DNA from: Gammaproteobacteria bacterium
GTDB lineage: Bacteria > Pseudomonadota > Gammaproteobacteria > DSM-16500
NCBI GenBank assembly: GCA_021323555.1
Contig: JAJONP010000048.1
Span: 1 to 21,976 of the forward strand
Direction of reading: 5' to 3'
Length of the DNA stretch: 21,976 bases
Shown one piece after another: positions 1-6,462 of this stretch. The translations under genes and the position numbers were made by a program. A model generated the notes under the pieces. That model was not told the origin of the DNA. It ran no database searches and was given only the letters and a program-made list of their open reading frames with translations. The number at the start of each line of letters is the position of its first letter. Positions within the stretch are counted from its first letter, which is position 1.

Positions 1-473
1 GCATCCAACACAGGATCTACAAAACCTGAATGGAGCAGCGCATCGCCTAGGTCATGCATATCTATCAACATAGGTAACTGGATAGCTTGCTTTTGTAATT
101 CTTGCAGCGTATCAGGGCCTAAACTTGTTAACACAAGCAACCCTTCGGGTCGCAACATTCGCCGCCATACCTGCAACATTTGTTTTAAGTCAGCACACCA
201 GGGTAATAATAAATTTGCTACGATTAAATCAATGCTATAATCATCCACTGTAGAAATAGCTGAAAAATCACGTAGAATAATTAATTCAGCTTCTGGATAA
301 CGCTGCTGTAAAAGCAAATCACTCTTATCTGCACCCCACCCCCACTCTATAATACGTTTTGGTTTCAACGCTACTAAATCCAAACGCGCCAATAATTCTG
401 CGCCTACTTCGCGATCCAGCGCCGCAGCAGCATAATAATCCTCAGGTGAAACAGACCCAAACCGATTCTTCAA
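1..473 (-). CDS. BioC-type SAM-dependent methyltransferase, 3' end outside window
   Basis: The visible 157 N-terminal codons match the BioC group (malonyl-ACP O-methyltransferase, first step of pimelate synthesis for biotin). They show the early segment LDREVGAELLARLD, a VANLLLPWC stretch where the family has its post-motif II segment, and the hallmark SLGPDTLQEL. The SAM-binding loop is unusual: the family's D-x-G-C-G-T-G reads E-W-G-W-G-A-D here (about residues 44-50), losing the third glycine. The gene may therefore be a diverged paralogue rather than a working BioC. I place the start at a TTG (473) because a GAGG ribosome-binding site lies 8 nt upstream (482-485) and the only nearby ATG runs straight into a stop. 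It is divergent from comF with an 18-bp gap. Family is fairly sure, exact function is not. Confidence 0.75.
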   Translation of the reverse strand, partial: MKNRFGSVSPEDYYAAAALDREVGAELLARLDLVALKPKRIIEWGWGADKSDLLLQQRYPEAELIILRDFSAISTVDDYSIDLIVANLLLPWCADLKQMLQVWRRMLRPEGLLVLTSLGPDTLQELQKQAIQLPMLIDMHDLGDALLHSGFVDPVLD

Positions 474-490
474 AATAGGGACCTCATTAT

Positions 491-1210
491 ATGTCAAACA
501 AAAAGAGAAATTATCTCAAAAAACTACTCGCTTGGCTGCTACCTTATAGCTGCGTCTTATGCCATCATACGTCAGACCGCTACCAAGACCTGTGCGCTGA
601 ATGTTATAAAACCTTACCATGGCTGCAACAACATTGTTTACGTTGCGCTATTCCATTATTTATGACAGAAACCTGCGGCCATTGCCTACAAAAACCTCCC
701 TCTTTTGACACCACTCACGCACTTTTTCTCTATCAACCACCCATTACCCAACTCATTTTAGAACTTAAGTTCAAGCAATCCCTTATCAATGCGCAACTTT
801 TAGGAGAATTACTGACAGCTCACATTCAACAAAGCTGGTATCAAACAGCTCCGCTACCCGATGTCATTATCCCTGTACCACTCCATCCAGAACGCCTAAA
901 AGAACGAGGTTATAATCAAGCACTCGAAATTGCGCGCCCTATTTCCAAATCACTTCAAATCCCGATCAATATAACAGCTTGTCAACGTGTCAAAGCTACT
1001 ACGCCACAAACCATACTTCCCGCAAAAGAACGCCAACAAAATATAAAAAACGCATTTACAGTCACCCAAAAACTGGCTCACCCACATGTTGCAGTTATCG
1101 ATGATGTTATTACCACAGGCTATACCATCTCTGAATTCTGCAAAACACTTAAACAAAACGGAGTACGGACCATTGATGTATGGTGTTGCGCAAGAGCAGC
1201 AGGTTTTTAA
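491..1210 (+). CDS. comF: ComF/GntX family phosphoribosyltransferase-like protein
   Basis: The 239-residue product has the two-part ComF layout. An N-terminal zinc-binding region carries four Cys pairs (C21/C24, C35/C38, C49/C52, C62/C65). A C-terminal type I phosphoribosyltransferase fold has the conserved VPLHPERLKERGYNQA stretch and the PRPP-binding loop IDDVITTG at residues 203-210. In Gram-positive bacteria and Haemophilus ComF acts in uptake of transforming DNA; in many gammaproteobacteria (GntX) the role is less clear, so a competence role is inference. Length is normal. It stands next to a BioC-type gene, and biotin genes are frequent ComF neighbours in gammaproteobacteria. A GGGA at 478-481 can serve as the ribosome-binding site. 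Confidence 0.9.
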   Translation: MSNKKRNYLKKLLAWLLPYSCVLCHHTSDRYQDLCAECYKTLPWLQQHCLRCAIPLFMTETCGHCLQKPPSFDTTHALFLYQPPITQLILELKFKQSLINAQLLGELLTAHIQQSWYQTAPLPDVIIPVPLHPERLKERGYNQALEIARPISKSLQIPINITACQRVKATTPQTILPAKERQQNIKNAFTVTQKLAHPHVAVIDDVITTGYTISEFCKTLKQNGVRTIDVWCCARAAGF

Positions 1211-1242
1211 GATTTTAGGTGGTGCTCCTTTACTGCTGTGTG

Positions 1243-1248
1243 TATAAT
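1243..1248 (+). promoter_or_regulatory. Possible -10 box of the yibN-grxC-secB-gpsA operon
   Basis: A perfect TATAAT lies 28 bp before the yibN start in the 65-bp gap after comF. No good -35 hexamer sits at the usual distance (the best 17-bp spacing gives TGGTGC), so this is only a candidate. Confidence 0.3.
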
Positions 1249-1275
1249 CAAACACTTTAGTAAAAGGTACTCATA

Positions 1276-1698
1276 ATGCAAGAAATATTTTTATTCTTAG
1301 AACACCATCTGGCGCTCGTAATAGCGCTTATTGTGATATTAATCTTGCTCGCCATTTTTGAATATATTAAATCAAAAAAGAGTGCCGCTTACCTTAGCCC
1401 AGCAGTAGCTACTCAAATGATTAATCATCAAAATGCTATTGTCCTCGATATCCGAAGCCGTGAAGCCTATACCGCAGGTCATATTGTCAATGCAATTTCT
1501 ATCCCAATGGCTGAGTTAGAAACTCACTATAAAAAACTTGGGCCCTCTAAAGCACAACCCATCATTATACTTTGTTCAACGGGTCAGGAATCTGCTCGCG
1601 CTGCTGAATTACTCACAAGAAATGGATTTAGCACATTTATATTGACAGGCGGAATACGTGGATGGAAAGAGGCAGAAATGCCTCTTGTAAAAGGCTAG
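1276..1698 (+). CDS. yibN: Membrane-anchored rhodanese domain protein (YibN-like)
   Basis: The 140-residue protein starts with one transmembrane helix (about residues 10-30), followed by a rhodanese domain (about 40-138). The predicted active-site cysteine is C100 in the loop CSTGQES, so sulfur-transfer activity is plausible; the true substrate of this family is not established. It faces the cytoplasm if the positively charged KSKK after the helix follows the positive-inside rule. It is the first gene of the yibN-grxC-secB-gpsA run known from E. coli and many other gammaproteobacteria. Spacing to grxC is 4 bp, so the two are co-transcribed. An AAAGGT ribosome-binding site lies at 1263-1268. 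Confidence 0.9.
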   Translation: MQEIFLFLEHHLALVIALIVILILLAIFEYIKSKKSAAYLSPAVATQMINHQNAIVLDIRSREAYTAGHIVNAISIPMAELETHYKKLGPSKAQPIIILCSTGQESARAAELLTRNGFSTFILTGGIRGWKEAEMPLVKG

Positions 1699-1702
1699 TA
1701 CG

Positions 1703-1954
1703 ATGACAAAAATTATTTTATATACTAAAGAAAATTGTTCTTATTGTGTCAAGGCAAAACAGTTACTGACCGCAAAAAAATTGGATTATCAGGAAATTCG
1801 TATTGACTTAAATCCTGACAAACGTATTGAGATGGAACGTTTAAGTGGGCGACGCACAGTACCACAAATTTTTATTAACGATCAATCTATTGGTGGGTAT
1901 GATGATTTATTTGTACTCTCACAATCAGGACAGTTAACACATTTATTAAACTAG
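1703..1954 (+). CDS. grxC: Glutaredoxin 3
   Basis: This small thioredoxin-fold oxidoreductase of 83 residues has normal length for GrxC. It reduces disulfides and glutathione mixed disulfides in the cytoplasm using glutathione. The redox motif is C-S-Y-C at residues 12-15 instead of the more common C-P-Y-C; the Ser variant occurs in other glutaredoxins and keeps both cysteines. The cis-proline segment TVPQIFI and the glutathione-binding GGYDD are intact. It sits between yibN and secB, as in E. coli. Confidence 0.95.
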   Translation: MTKIILYTKENCSYCVKAKQLLTAKKLDYQEIRIDLNPDKRIEMERLSGRRTVPQIFINDQSIGGYDDLFVLSQSGQLTHLLN

Positions 1955-1982
1955 TTTTTATTTTTTTATAAGGAACGCATTC

Positions 1983-2459
1983 ATGACAACTCAAACAGAT
2001 GCAACAAATCCTCAATTTGAAATTCAACGAATTTATACAAAGGGTATTTCTTATGAAGCCCCTAATACACCCCAGATCTTCACGGATAAGGATTGGAAAC
2101 CTGAAGTACAACTTAATTTGGAAACGAAAAGCAATCGCATTCAGGATAATACGCATGAAGTCGTATTATCTGTGACTGCCACTGTGACCAGCCATAAAAA
2201 ATCCGCATTCTTAATCGAAGTTCAGCAAGCAGGTATCTTCTTGATTTCTAACTTACCTAGCGAACAATTACGCCAAACGCTTGGCAGCTTTTGTCCAAAT
2301 ATTTTATTCCCCTACATACGTGAAGTGATTTCTGACATTATTACGCGCGGCGGCTTTCCACAACTTCTGTTAGCCCCTGTTAATTTTGATGCGCTCTATG
2401 CACAGCACTTGCAAGATCCCAAAAACACGATGGTCGAGGGCGATGGTCATATCCACTAA
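1983..2459 (+). CDS. secB: Protein-export chaperone SecB
   Basis: The 158-residue cytoplasmic tetrameric chaperone keeps exported preproteins unfolded and hands them to SecA. Family signatures are visible: FEIQRIYTKGISYEAPN near the N-terminus, VVLSVTATV in the beta-sheet core, and the C-terminal run FPYIREVISDIITRGGFPQLLLAPVNFDALY, in which the buried Cys/Phe-rich segment (GSFCPNILFPY) is recognisable. Length matches the family. An AAGGAA ribosome-binding site lies at 1971-1976. The stop codon overlaps the gpsA start by one base (TAATG), so translation is likely coupled. Confidence 0.96.
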   Translation: MTTQTDATNPQFEIQRIYTKGISYEAPNTPQIFTDKDWKPEVQLNLETKSNRIQDNTHEVVLSVTATVTSHKKSAFLIEVQQAGIFLISNLPSEQLRQTLGSFCPNILFPYIREVISDIITRGGFPQLLLAPVNFDALYAQHLQDPKNTMVEGDGHIH

Positions 2460-3469
2460 TGAATACACATCTTCCTCCATTAGCAATTCTCGGCGCTGGC
2501 TCTTGGGGCACAGCACTGGCTTTGCATTTATCACGTCTAAACCAAACCATTCGTTTATGGACATTTGAAAAAAAACACGCAACTGATTTACAAACAGAAA
2601 AAACGAATAACCACTATCTCCCCGGACATCCGTTTCCCTCAACTTTACACCCGACAGATCAAATGGCCGATGCCATCCAGGGGGTACAGGATATTCTTAT
2701 CGTTGTGCCATCTATGGGATTTCGGAACACCGTTACACAATTAAAACCATTACTCCAACCTGGTATGCGTATCGTTTGGGCGACTAAAGGATTAGATGAA
2801 AATACAGGGCAATTACTTCATGAAGTGATTGAAGAAGTATTAGGGAAAGAATATTCGTATGCTGTACTCGCTGGTCCGTCTTTTGCGGGCGAAGTCGCTC
2901 GAGCGCTACCCACTGCAGTCGTCATTGCCAGTTCTAACCCTGGGTTTGCTCAAGATTTATCAGTCCGCTTTAACACACCTTTCTTTCGTGTCTATTTAAG
3001 CAATGACATCATAGGCGTTGAAGTCGGTGGCGTTGTCAAAAATGTACTCGCTATTGCTACAGGCATTTCCGATGGTATGGGCTTTGGCGCGAATGCTCGC
3101 TGCGCACTAATCACACGCGGTTTAGCAGAAATGATGCGCCTTGGCCGTGCTTTAGGCGGTCAGCTTGATACTCTAACAGGGCTTGCAGGTTTAGGGGATC
3201 TCATTTTAACGTGTACTGATAATCAATCCCGCAATCGCCGCTTTGGCCTTGCGCTCGGGCAAGGTAAAAATGCAAGCATTGCTGAAAAAGAAATTGGCCA
3301 AGTCGTAGAAGGCAAACGCAATGCTGAGCTGATCATTCAACTTGCGCACAAAGCAAAGATAGAAATGCCTATTGTTGAAGCCGTTTGGGAACTCTTACAA
3401 GAAAAGATAACAGTTCAACAAGCCATGCGAGCCTTGCTTGACCGAACACCAAAAGCTGAAAGGTGGTAA
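2459..3469 (+). CDS. gpsA: Glycerol-3-phosphate dehydrogenase [NAD(P)+]
   Basis: GpsA reduces dihydroxyacetone phosphate to sn-glycerol 3-phosphate, the entry point of phospholipid synthesis. The Rossmann fingerprint GAGSWG is at residues 12-17, WATKG with K110 follows, and the catalytic lysine K194 lies in GGVVKNVLAIATG. The substrate-binding run NARCALITRGLAEM and TGLAGLGDLILTCT complete the family pattern. The full length of 336 residues is usual. It is the last gene of the yibN-grxC-secB-gpsA operon; cysE, which often follows, is absent here. Downstream the reading frame stays open for about 30 codons after the stop, which I treat as chance or repeat sequence. Confidence 0.97.
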   Translation: MNTHLPPLAILGAGSWGTALALHLSRLNQTIRLWTFEKKHATDLQTEKTNNHYLPGHPFPSTLHPTDQMADAIQGVQDILIVVPSMGFRNTVTQLKPLLQPGMRIVWATKGLDENTGQLLHEVIEEVLGKEYSYAVLAGPSFAGEVARALPTAVVIASSNPGFAQDLSVRFNTPFFRVYLSNDIIGVEVGGVVKNVLAIATGISDGMGFGANARCALITRGLAEMMRLGRALGGQLDTLTGLAGLGDLILTCTDNQSRNRRFGLALGQGKNASIAEKEIGQVVEGKRNAELIIQLAHKAKIEMPIVEAVWELLQEKITVQQAMRALLDRTPKAERW

Positions 3470-3600
3470 CGGTTCCTATGTCATTCAAACACATTTGAAG
3501 CGGCGCAACTTCAACGCAGCTTCGTCCAAATGATCGATCATATGCAAATACCTAATACCCGATTTTAGGGTCGAGCGCAACAGCGCCTACAAATTTCCTC
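3470..3600. repeat. Suspected worn dispersed repeat or gene fragment downstream of gpsA
   Basis: This gene-free stretch is GC-richer and more protein-like than the AT-rich sequence after it. On the plus strand, in frame with gpsA past its stop, it reads an open run ending ...MIDHMQIPNTRF and a stop at 3566-3568. The minus strand has an equally protein-like run of about 38 codons broken by one stop (LDPKIGY, stop, VFAYDRSFGRSC). Coding-like sequence on both strands, with no start or ribosome-binding site, is typical of short intergenic repeats. It contains the 12-bp perfect palindrome ATGATCGATCAT (3530-3541). No second copy exists in this window, so the repeat call is inference. Confidence 0.35.
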
Positions 3601-3656
3601 CATGAATGCTAAAACAATGATTTAGAAAATTAAAAAAGTGGAATAACTTGTTTTTG

Positions 3657-3684
3657 TTGATTTTTTTTTATTCTATTATATAAT
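3657..3684 (+). promoter_or_regulatory. Promoter of the 3729-4397 gene
   Basis: A -35 TTGATT (3657-3662) and a perfect -10 TATAAT (3679-3684) are separated by 16 bp, about 45 bp before the ATG, followed by a GAGGAG ribosome-binding site (3714-3719). Confidence 0.55.
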
Positions 3685-3696
3685 AAGTGGTAAAAA

Positions 3697-3710
3697 TTAA
3701 TATTACTTAA
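3697..3710 (+). promoter_or_regulatory. TTAA-N6-TTAA direct repeat, weak PmrA-like box
   Basis: Two TTAA half sites one helical turn apart with TATT between them resemble the PmrA boxes that control dot/icm and effector genes in Legionella and Coxiella. Spacing is one base short of the form I recall, and the site lies downstream of the -10 box, where an activator would not normally bind. Chance is a real possibility in such AT-rich DNA. Confidence 0.2.
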
Positions 3711-3728
3711 TACGAGGAGTCACCTACC

Positions 3729-4397
3729 ATGAGCTATACAAGACAAGAGAATGACAATGGATTGGATGCTAAATCAGTTGAAATAGCTGCGCCGATGAGA
3801 CAACACCCAGCGCCCGTCTGTCAATTTTCTGAAGCAGTTCAAAACATATTTGGCACGTCAATCATCGAAGACTATCATCAAATGCAAGATGCAATGGCTG
3901 AGTTTAAAATGTTTTGCTGGCAGACATCACCAGAAAAAAACGAAGGCCCATCCGAAGGTAGTTTGTGGCACCTTGTAGGAGAAACAAAGGAATCCCTTAT
4001 CATTCTTCGTGATGAAATGGTTATATATACGCAACACGAACAGTCAAATTTAATTGAGCTTCAGAGAGCATTCGAGGATTTCCAAACAAATATAAAACTG
4101 ATGGAAGAAAGATTGGAACTTTCTAAAGCAATAGAAAACCGCGCACAAACAAATATGAATATAGGCAGTGTGGTAGCCTGTGGTTTAGCAAGCACTTGCC
4201 TAGGAACGCCCATAGGCCTATTGTTTGGAGGATGGCTAAGAGGCTCATTAGCAGTAAGCAGGTATGCGGTAAGTGATACTCAGATTAAACAACATTTACA
4301 ATTAGAATCGAATGTCGCATTAGGTAAGAAAATCATCGATGCAGTACAAGCAGGAGCGCCAATATTGGCACCCAGGCCAGTTATAAAAGTTTATTAA
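3729..4397 (+). CDS. Orphan protein with coiled coil and glycine-rich membrane segment; candidate Dot/Icm effector
   Basis: I recognise no family for this 222-residue protein. Residues 1-80 are polar with no signal peptide. Residues 85-140 are charged and heptad-like (ILRDEM..., LIELQRAFEDFQ..., LMEERLELSKAIE), suggesting a coiled coil. Residues 144-176 form a hydrophobic, glycine-rich stretch (GSVVACGLAS ... GLLFGGWLRGS), a possible membrane hairpin. The tail is short and ends in PRPVIKVY. Coiled coil plus membrane hairpin, absence of a Sec signal, its own promoter and position beside the icmS end of the Dot/Icm locus fit a translocated effector. That is inference only. Start is fixed by GAGGAG 9 bp upstream. 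Confidence 0.7.
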   Translation: MSYTRQENDNGLDAKSVEIAAPMRQHPAPVCQFSEAVQNIFGTSIIEDYHQMQDAMAEFKMFCWQTSPEKNEGPSEGSLWHLVGETKESLIILRDEMVIYTQHEQSNLIELQRAFEDFQTNIKLMEERLELSKAIENRAQTNMNIGSVVACGLASTCLGTPIGLLFGGWLRGSLAVSRYAVSDTQIKQHLQLESNVALGKKIIDAVQAGAPILAPRPVIKVY

Positions 4398-4447
4398 ATG
4401 CTAAGGGTATGCGTCAGGGCAATCTCGTGCGAAAATTTTTGTTCTCG

Positions 4448-4483
4448 AAACGCAAACTTTACCTGTTAAAACGCAAACTTACC
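4448..4483. repeat. Short direct repeat downstream of icmS
   Basis: AAACGCAAACTT plus ACC occurs twice (4448-4463 and 4469-4483, the first with one extra T), at a 21-bp step, just past the icmS stop. On the icmS strand this reads as two AAGTTTGCGTTT units. No hairpin terminator is visible here, so role is unknown. Confidence 0.6.
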
Positions 4484-4484
4484 G

Positions 4485-4823
4485 CTAATCATACATCAAC
4501 TGATCCAGCGTTGTCATTTCGCCGCGCGGAGTGGGCTGGATCAACTCATACAGCACATCCATCATACATAACACCCGCAACGCATTCGGAGTCACATCAT
4601 CAAAAGCAACCGATACACCTAATATAGCGCCTGTGGTTTCTTCAAAAGTCACGCCAATACCATAACCCAAACATAGTGAACATAATTGATCAGCTCGTCG
4701 TGCGATACCTGGAAGCAACCCGGCGGGGGCAAATACTTCTTCCATGGTCATCGGCCGGCCGTTCAAACTAAAACGCGCGCCCATGGTTCTTGCGACTTTA
4801 CTCATTAATTCTGACATATCCAT
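4485..4823 (-). CDS. icmS: Dot/Icm chaperone-adaptor subunit IcmS
   Basis: The 112-residue product fits IcmS, the small acidic cytoplasmic protein that pairs with IcmW (and LvgA) and docks on the DotL coupling protein to deliver effectors to the type IVB secretion system. As I recall the Legionella protein (about 114 residues), the match runs throughout: EVFAPAGLLPGIARRADQLC, CLGYGIGVTFEE, VAFDDVTPNALRVLCMMDVL and the ending LDQLMYD. It lies 6 nt behind icmT, whose last codons supply an AAAAGG ribosome-binding site, so the two are one operon. In Legionella icmQ, icmP and icmO lie nearby; here the gene after icmS is the convergent orphan gene. Confidence 0.92.
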   Translation of the reverse strand: MDMSELMSKVARTMGARFSLNGRPMTMEEVFAPAGLLPGIARRADQLCSLCLGYGIGVTFEETTGAILGVSVAFDDVTPNALRVLCMMDVLYELIQPTPRGEMTTLDQLMYD

Positions 4824-4829
4824 TTTAAA

Positions 4830-5072
4830 TCACCTTTTCCACCAAGGTTGAGCAATTTTCCTATTGCCAGCAATAAACGCTCGAAACCAACGCAAAAATA
4901 CCATCAATGTAAATCCGTAACGCTCCAATGTGGCAAAAAACACCGTTGCAATCAAGGCTAAAATAAATGTCCATAAGCGAATATGAAGCATTAAAACTAA
5001 TAAAGGAAAACAGGCTCTAAAATCAAGAAAAAATAACCTCACACTTCTTGCAGAATCACGCCAATGTGCCAT
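4830..5072 (-). CDS. icmT: Dot/Icm inner-membrane protein IcmT
   Basis: The 80-residue product matches IcmT (about 86 residues in Legionella): AHWRD near the start, FRACFPLLVLMLHIRLWTF, then one or two hydrophobic helices (about residues 22-58) and the conserved ending FLRWFRAFIAGNRKIAQPWW. IcmT is a small inner-membrane protein required for Dot/Icm function, linked in Legionella to effector export and to pore-dependent egress. A GGGAA ribosome-binding site precedes the ATG. It is first in the icmT-icmS operon and divergent from dotD across about 100 bp, which must hold promoters for both directions; I see no convincing hexamer pair there. Confidence 0.93.
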   Translation of the reverse strand: MAHWRDSARSVRLFFLDFRACFPLLVLMLHIRLWTFILALIATVFFATLERYGFTLMVFLRWFRAFIAGNRKIAQPWWKR

Positions 5073-5174
5073 TGTTATTTCCCTTATCTACTTAAAGTTA
5101 AATTATTGTATCATGCTCCAATAATGCCTGATAATATTAACTTCTTGCAAACGGATTTAAGGAATGCCCCGTTT

Positions 5175-5648
5175 ATGATTATGAATATCTGCTCCGCGAT
5201 ACTGACATTACTGTGTTTTATTATTTTATCAAGTTGTGCCAAACCGCCTGCATCCAGCGTGCAAGATAACACTGGCGCATCATTGTCTGAAGCTTCGTAC
5301 GCAGTCAGTCGCTCTATCGTCAGCTTATCGGAAACAGCACAGGCTGCACATCCCATATCCTCACTCGAGCCGCCACCTAATCCCGCCTCCTACGGCATGG
5401 CAGGATTAACTTCTATTGATTGGTCAGGGCCTGTAGAACCCTTAGTGAGACAAATTGCCAAAGCGGCGAGTTATCAAATACGCGTATTAGGTGTTCCGCC
5501 GGCTATCCCTGTCTTAGTCACTGTGTATGACAAAAACAGAATGCTCGCTGATGTATTACGTGATGTGGGTTATCAATGCGGCCGGCGCGCGACTGTCGTT
5601 GTTTATCCTGGAAGCAGAGTGATTGAATTACGTTATGCAAAAAATTAA
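5175..5648 (+). CDS. dotD: Dot/Icm outer-membrane lipoprotein DotD
   Basis: DotD, with DotC, anchors DotH in the outer-membrane ring of the Dot/Icm core complex. From the ATG at 5175 the protein has 157 residues, with a hydrophobic signal and lipobox ending L-S-S-C (C21). The conserved C-terminal domain follows: SIDWSGPVEPLVRQIAKAA, RVLGVPPAIPVLVTV, LADVLRDVGYQCGRRA and the ending VIELRYAK, as in Legionella DotD (about 163 residues). Upstream in-frame ATGs (5064, 5124) are rejected because they put a charged stretch before the signal peptide; AAGGA lies at 5159-5163. It overlaps dotC. Confidence 0.95.
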   Translation: MIMNICSAILTLLCFIILSSCAKPPASSVQDNTGASLSEASYAVSRSIVSLSETAQAAHPISSLEPPPNPASYGMAGLTSIDWSGPVEPLVRQIAKAASYQIRVLGVPPAIPVLVTVYDKNRMLADVLRDVGYQCGRRATVVVYPGSRVIELRYAKN

Positions 5649-6462
5649 ATCTATCCTTATTGTTTTTTTAATGAGTATCCTCAGCGCTTGCGCTGCACAC
5701 CGCCATACACAAGAAATCGACCCCACGAATATTCATCAATTAGAAGCTATGCAAAATGATGAACCTGTCCATGCTGAAGGAAGCAGTCCTGCGATTAGCC
5801 AAATCCGCATGAAAGTACTCGAAGATACAGCCTTGAGCTTAGGCGCGCAGGGCGGGCTCGCTATCAAATCTCAACAAATTAATGACAAATTAAAAAATAA
5901 CCAATGGTCGCTTGAAACTATTTATAATTTTAACGGGATGTTACTCAGCCATGGCGTGCTGCCTCCTGTTCTCGTTGAAAGCGACCAAAGCTTGAATTTG
6001 AGCGACCCCAATACGATACGAGTCGCTGATAAAACTTATAAAATTGTTGCGCAAGCCCGCTTTGCCACCACACCGCCTAATTGGCGGGATTATTTATTAA
6101 TGCCATTCAATAAACCAGAAATGCCTAATAAAATATTATTGCCCCGCACAGAAGAGGAACGAAGAATTTGGGTCAGGTCAATCCGATTAGGGTGGGAGAA
6201 AGGCCTTCAACAAGCCGATAGTATCTTTCAACAAAATTTAGCGCGTTTAAAACGCGACTATAATGGCATGATTCTCTACCGTAAATTATTACAAGAAAAA
6301 ATGGTCAGCGCACCTTATGTGTCGAAAACAGAACTAGGTGTCACAGGCAATGGCACAGATATGCGCATTAATGACCAAGTGCTACGCATTACTGAATTAC
6401 CTAAACTACAAACAGATGCCCATAACTGGAATGCTATCGTGGTAAAACAACATGACGACTGA
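5635..6462 (+). CDS. dotC: Dot/Icm outer-membrane lipoprotein DotC
   Basis: DotC is the second lipoprotein of the Dot/Icm outer-membrane complex and is needed to place DotH. I use the ATG at 5635 (275 residues), which gives a clean lipoprotein signal with lipobox L-S-A-C (C19). A TTG at 5623 in the same frame is possible. The start lies 14 nt inside dotD and has no clear ribosome-binding site, so it probably depends on re-initiation after dotD. Family stretches include LGAQGGLAIKSQQIN, PPVLVESDQSLNL, FATTPPNWRDYLLMPF and RRIWVRSIRLGWEKGLQQA. Length is slightly below Legionella DotC (about 303). It overlaps dotB by 11 nt. Confidence 0.95.
   Translation: MQKIKSILIVFLMSILSACAAHRHTQEIDPTNIHQLEAMQNDEPVHAEGSSPAISQIRMKVLEDTALSLGAQGGLAIKSQQINDKLKNNQWSLETIYNFNGMLLSHGVLPPVLVESDQSLNLSDPNTIRVADKTYKIVAQARFATTPPNWRDYLLMPFNKPEMPNKILLPRTEEERRIWVRSIRLGWEKGLQQADSIFQQNLARLKRDYNGMILYRKLLQEKMVSAPYVSKTELGVTGNGTDMRINDQVLRITELPKLQTDAHNWNAIVVKQHDD

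Noticed and set aside
487..497. TTGACA directly followed by TATAAT on the minus strand before the bioC-like gene
   Set aside because: The two hexamers abut without a spacer, and a transcript from this -10 would begin past the ribosome-binding site.
4409..4627. 72-codon plus-strand open frame after the orphan gene
   Set aside because: It overlaps icmS on the other strand, has no ribosome-binding site and its composition is not protein-like.
5064..5174. N-terminal extension of DotD from an upstream in-frame ATG
   Set aside because: It would bury the lipoprotein signal peptide and overlap the icmT start; the ATG at 5175 gives a standard lipoprotein.
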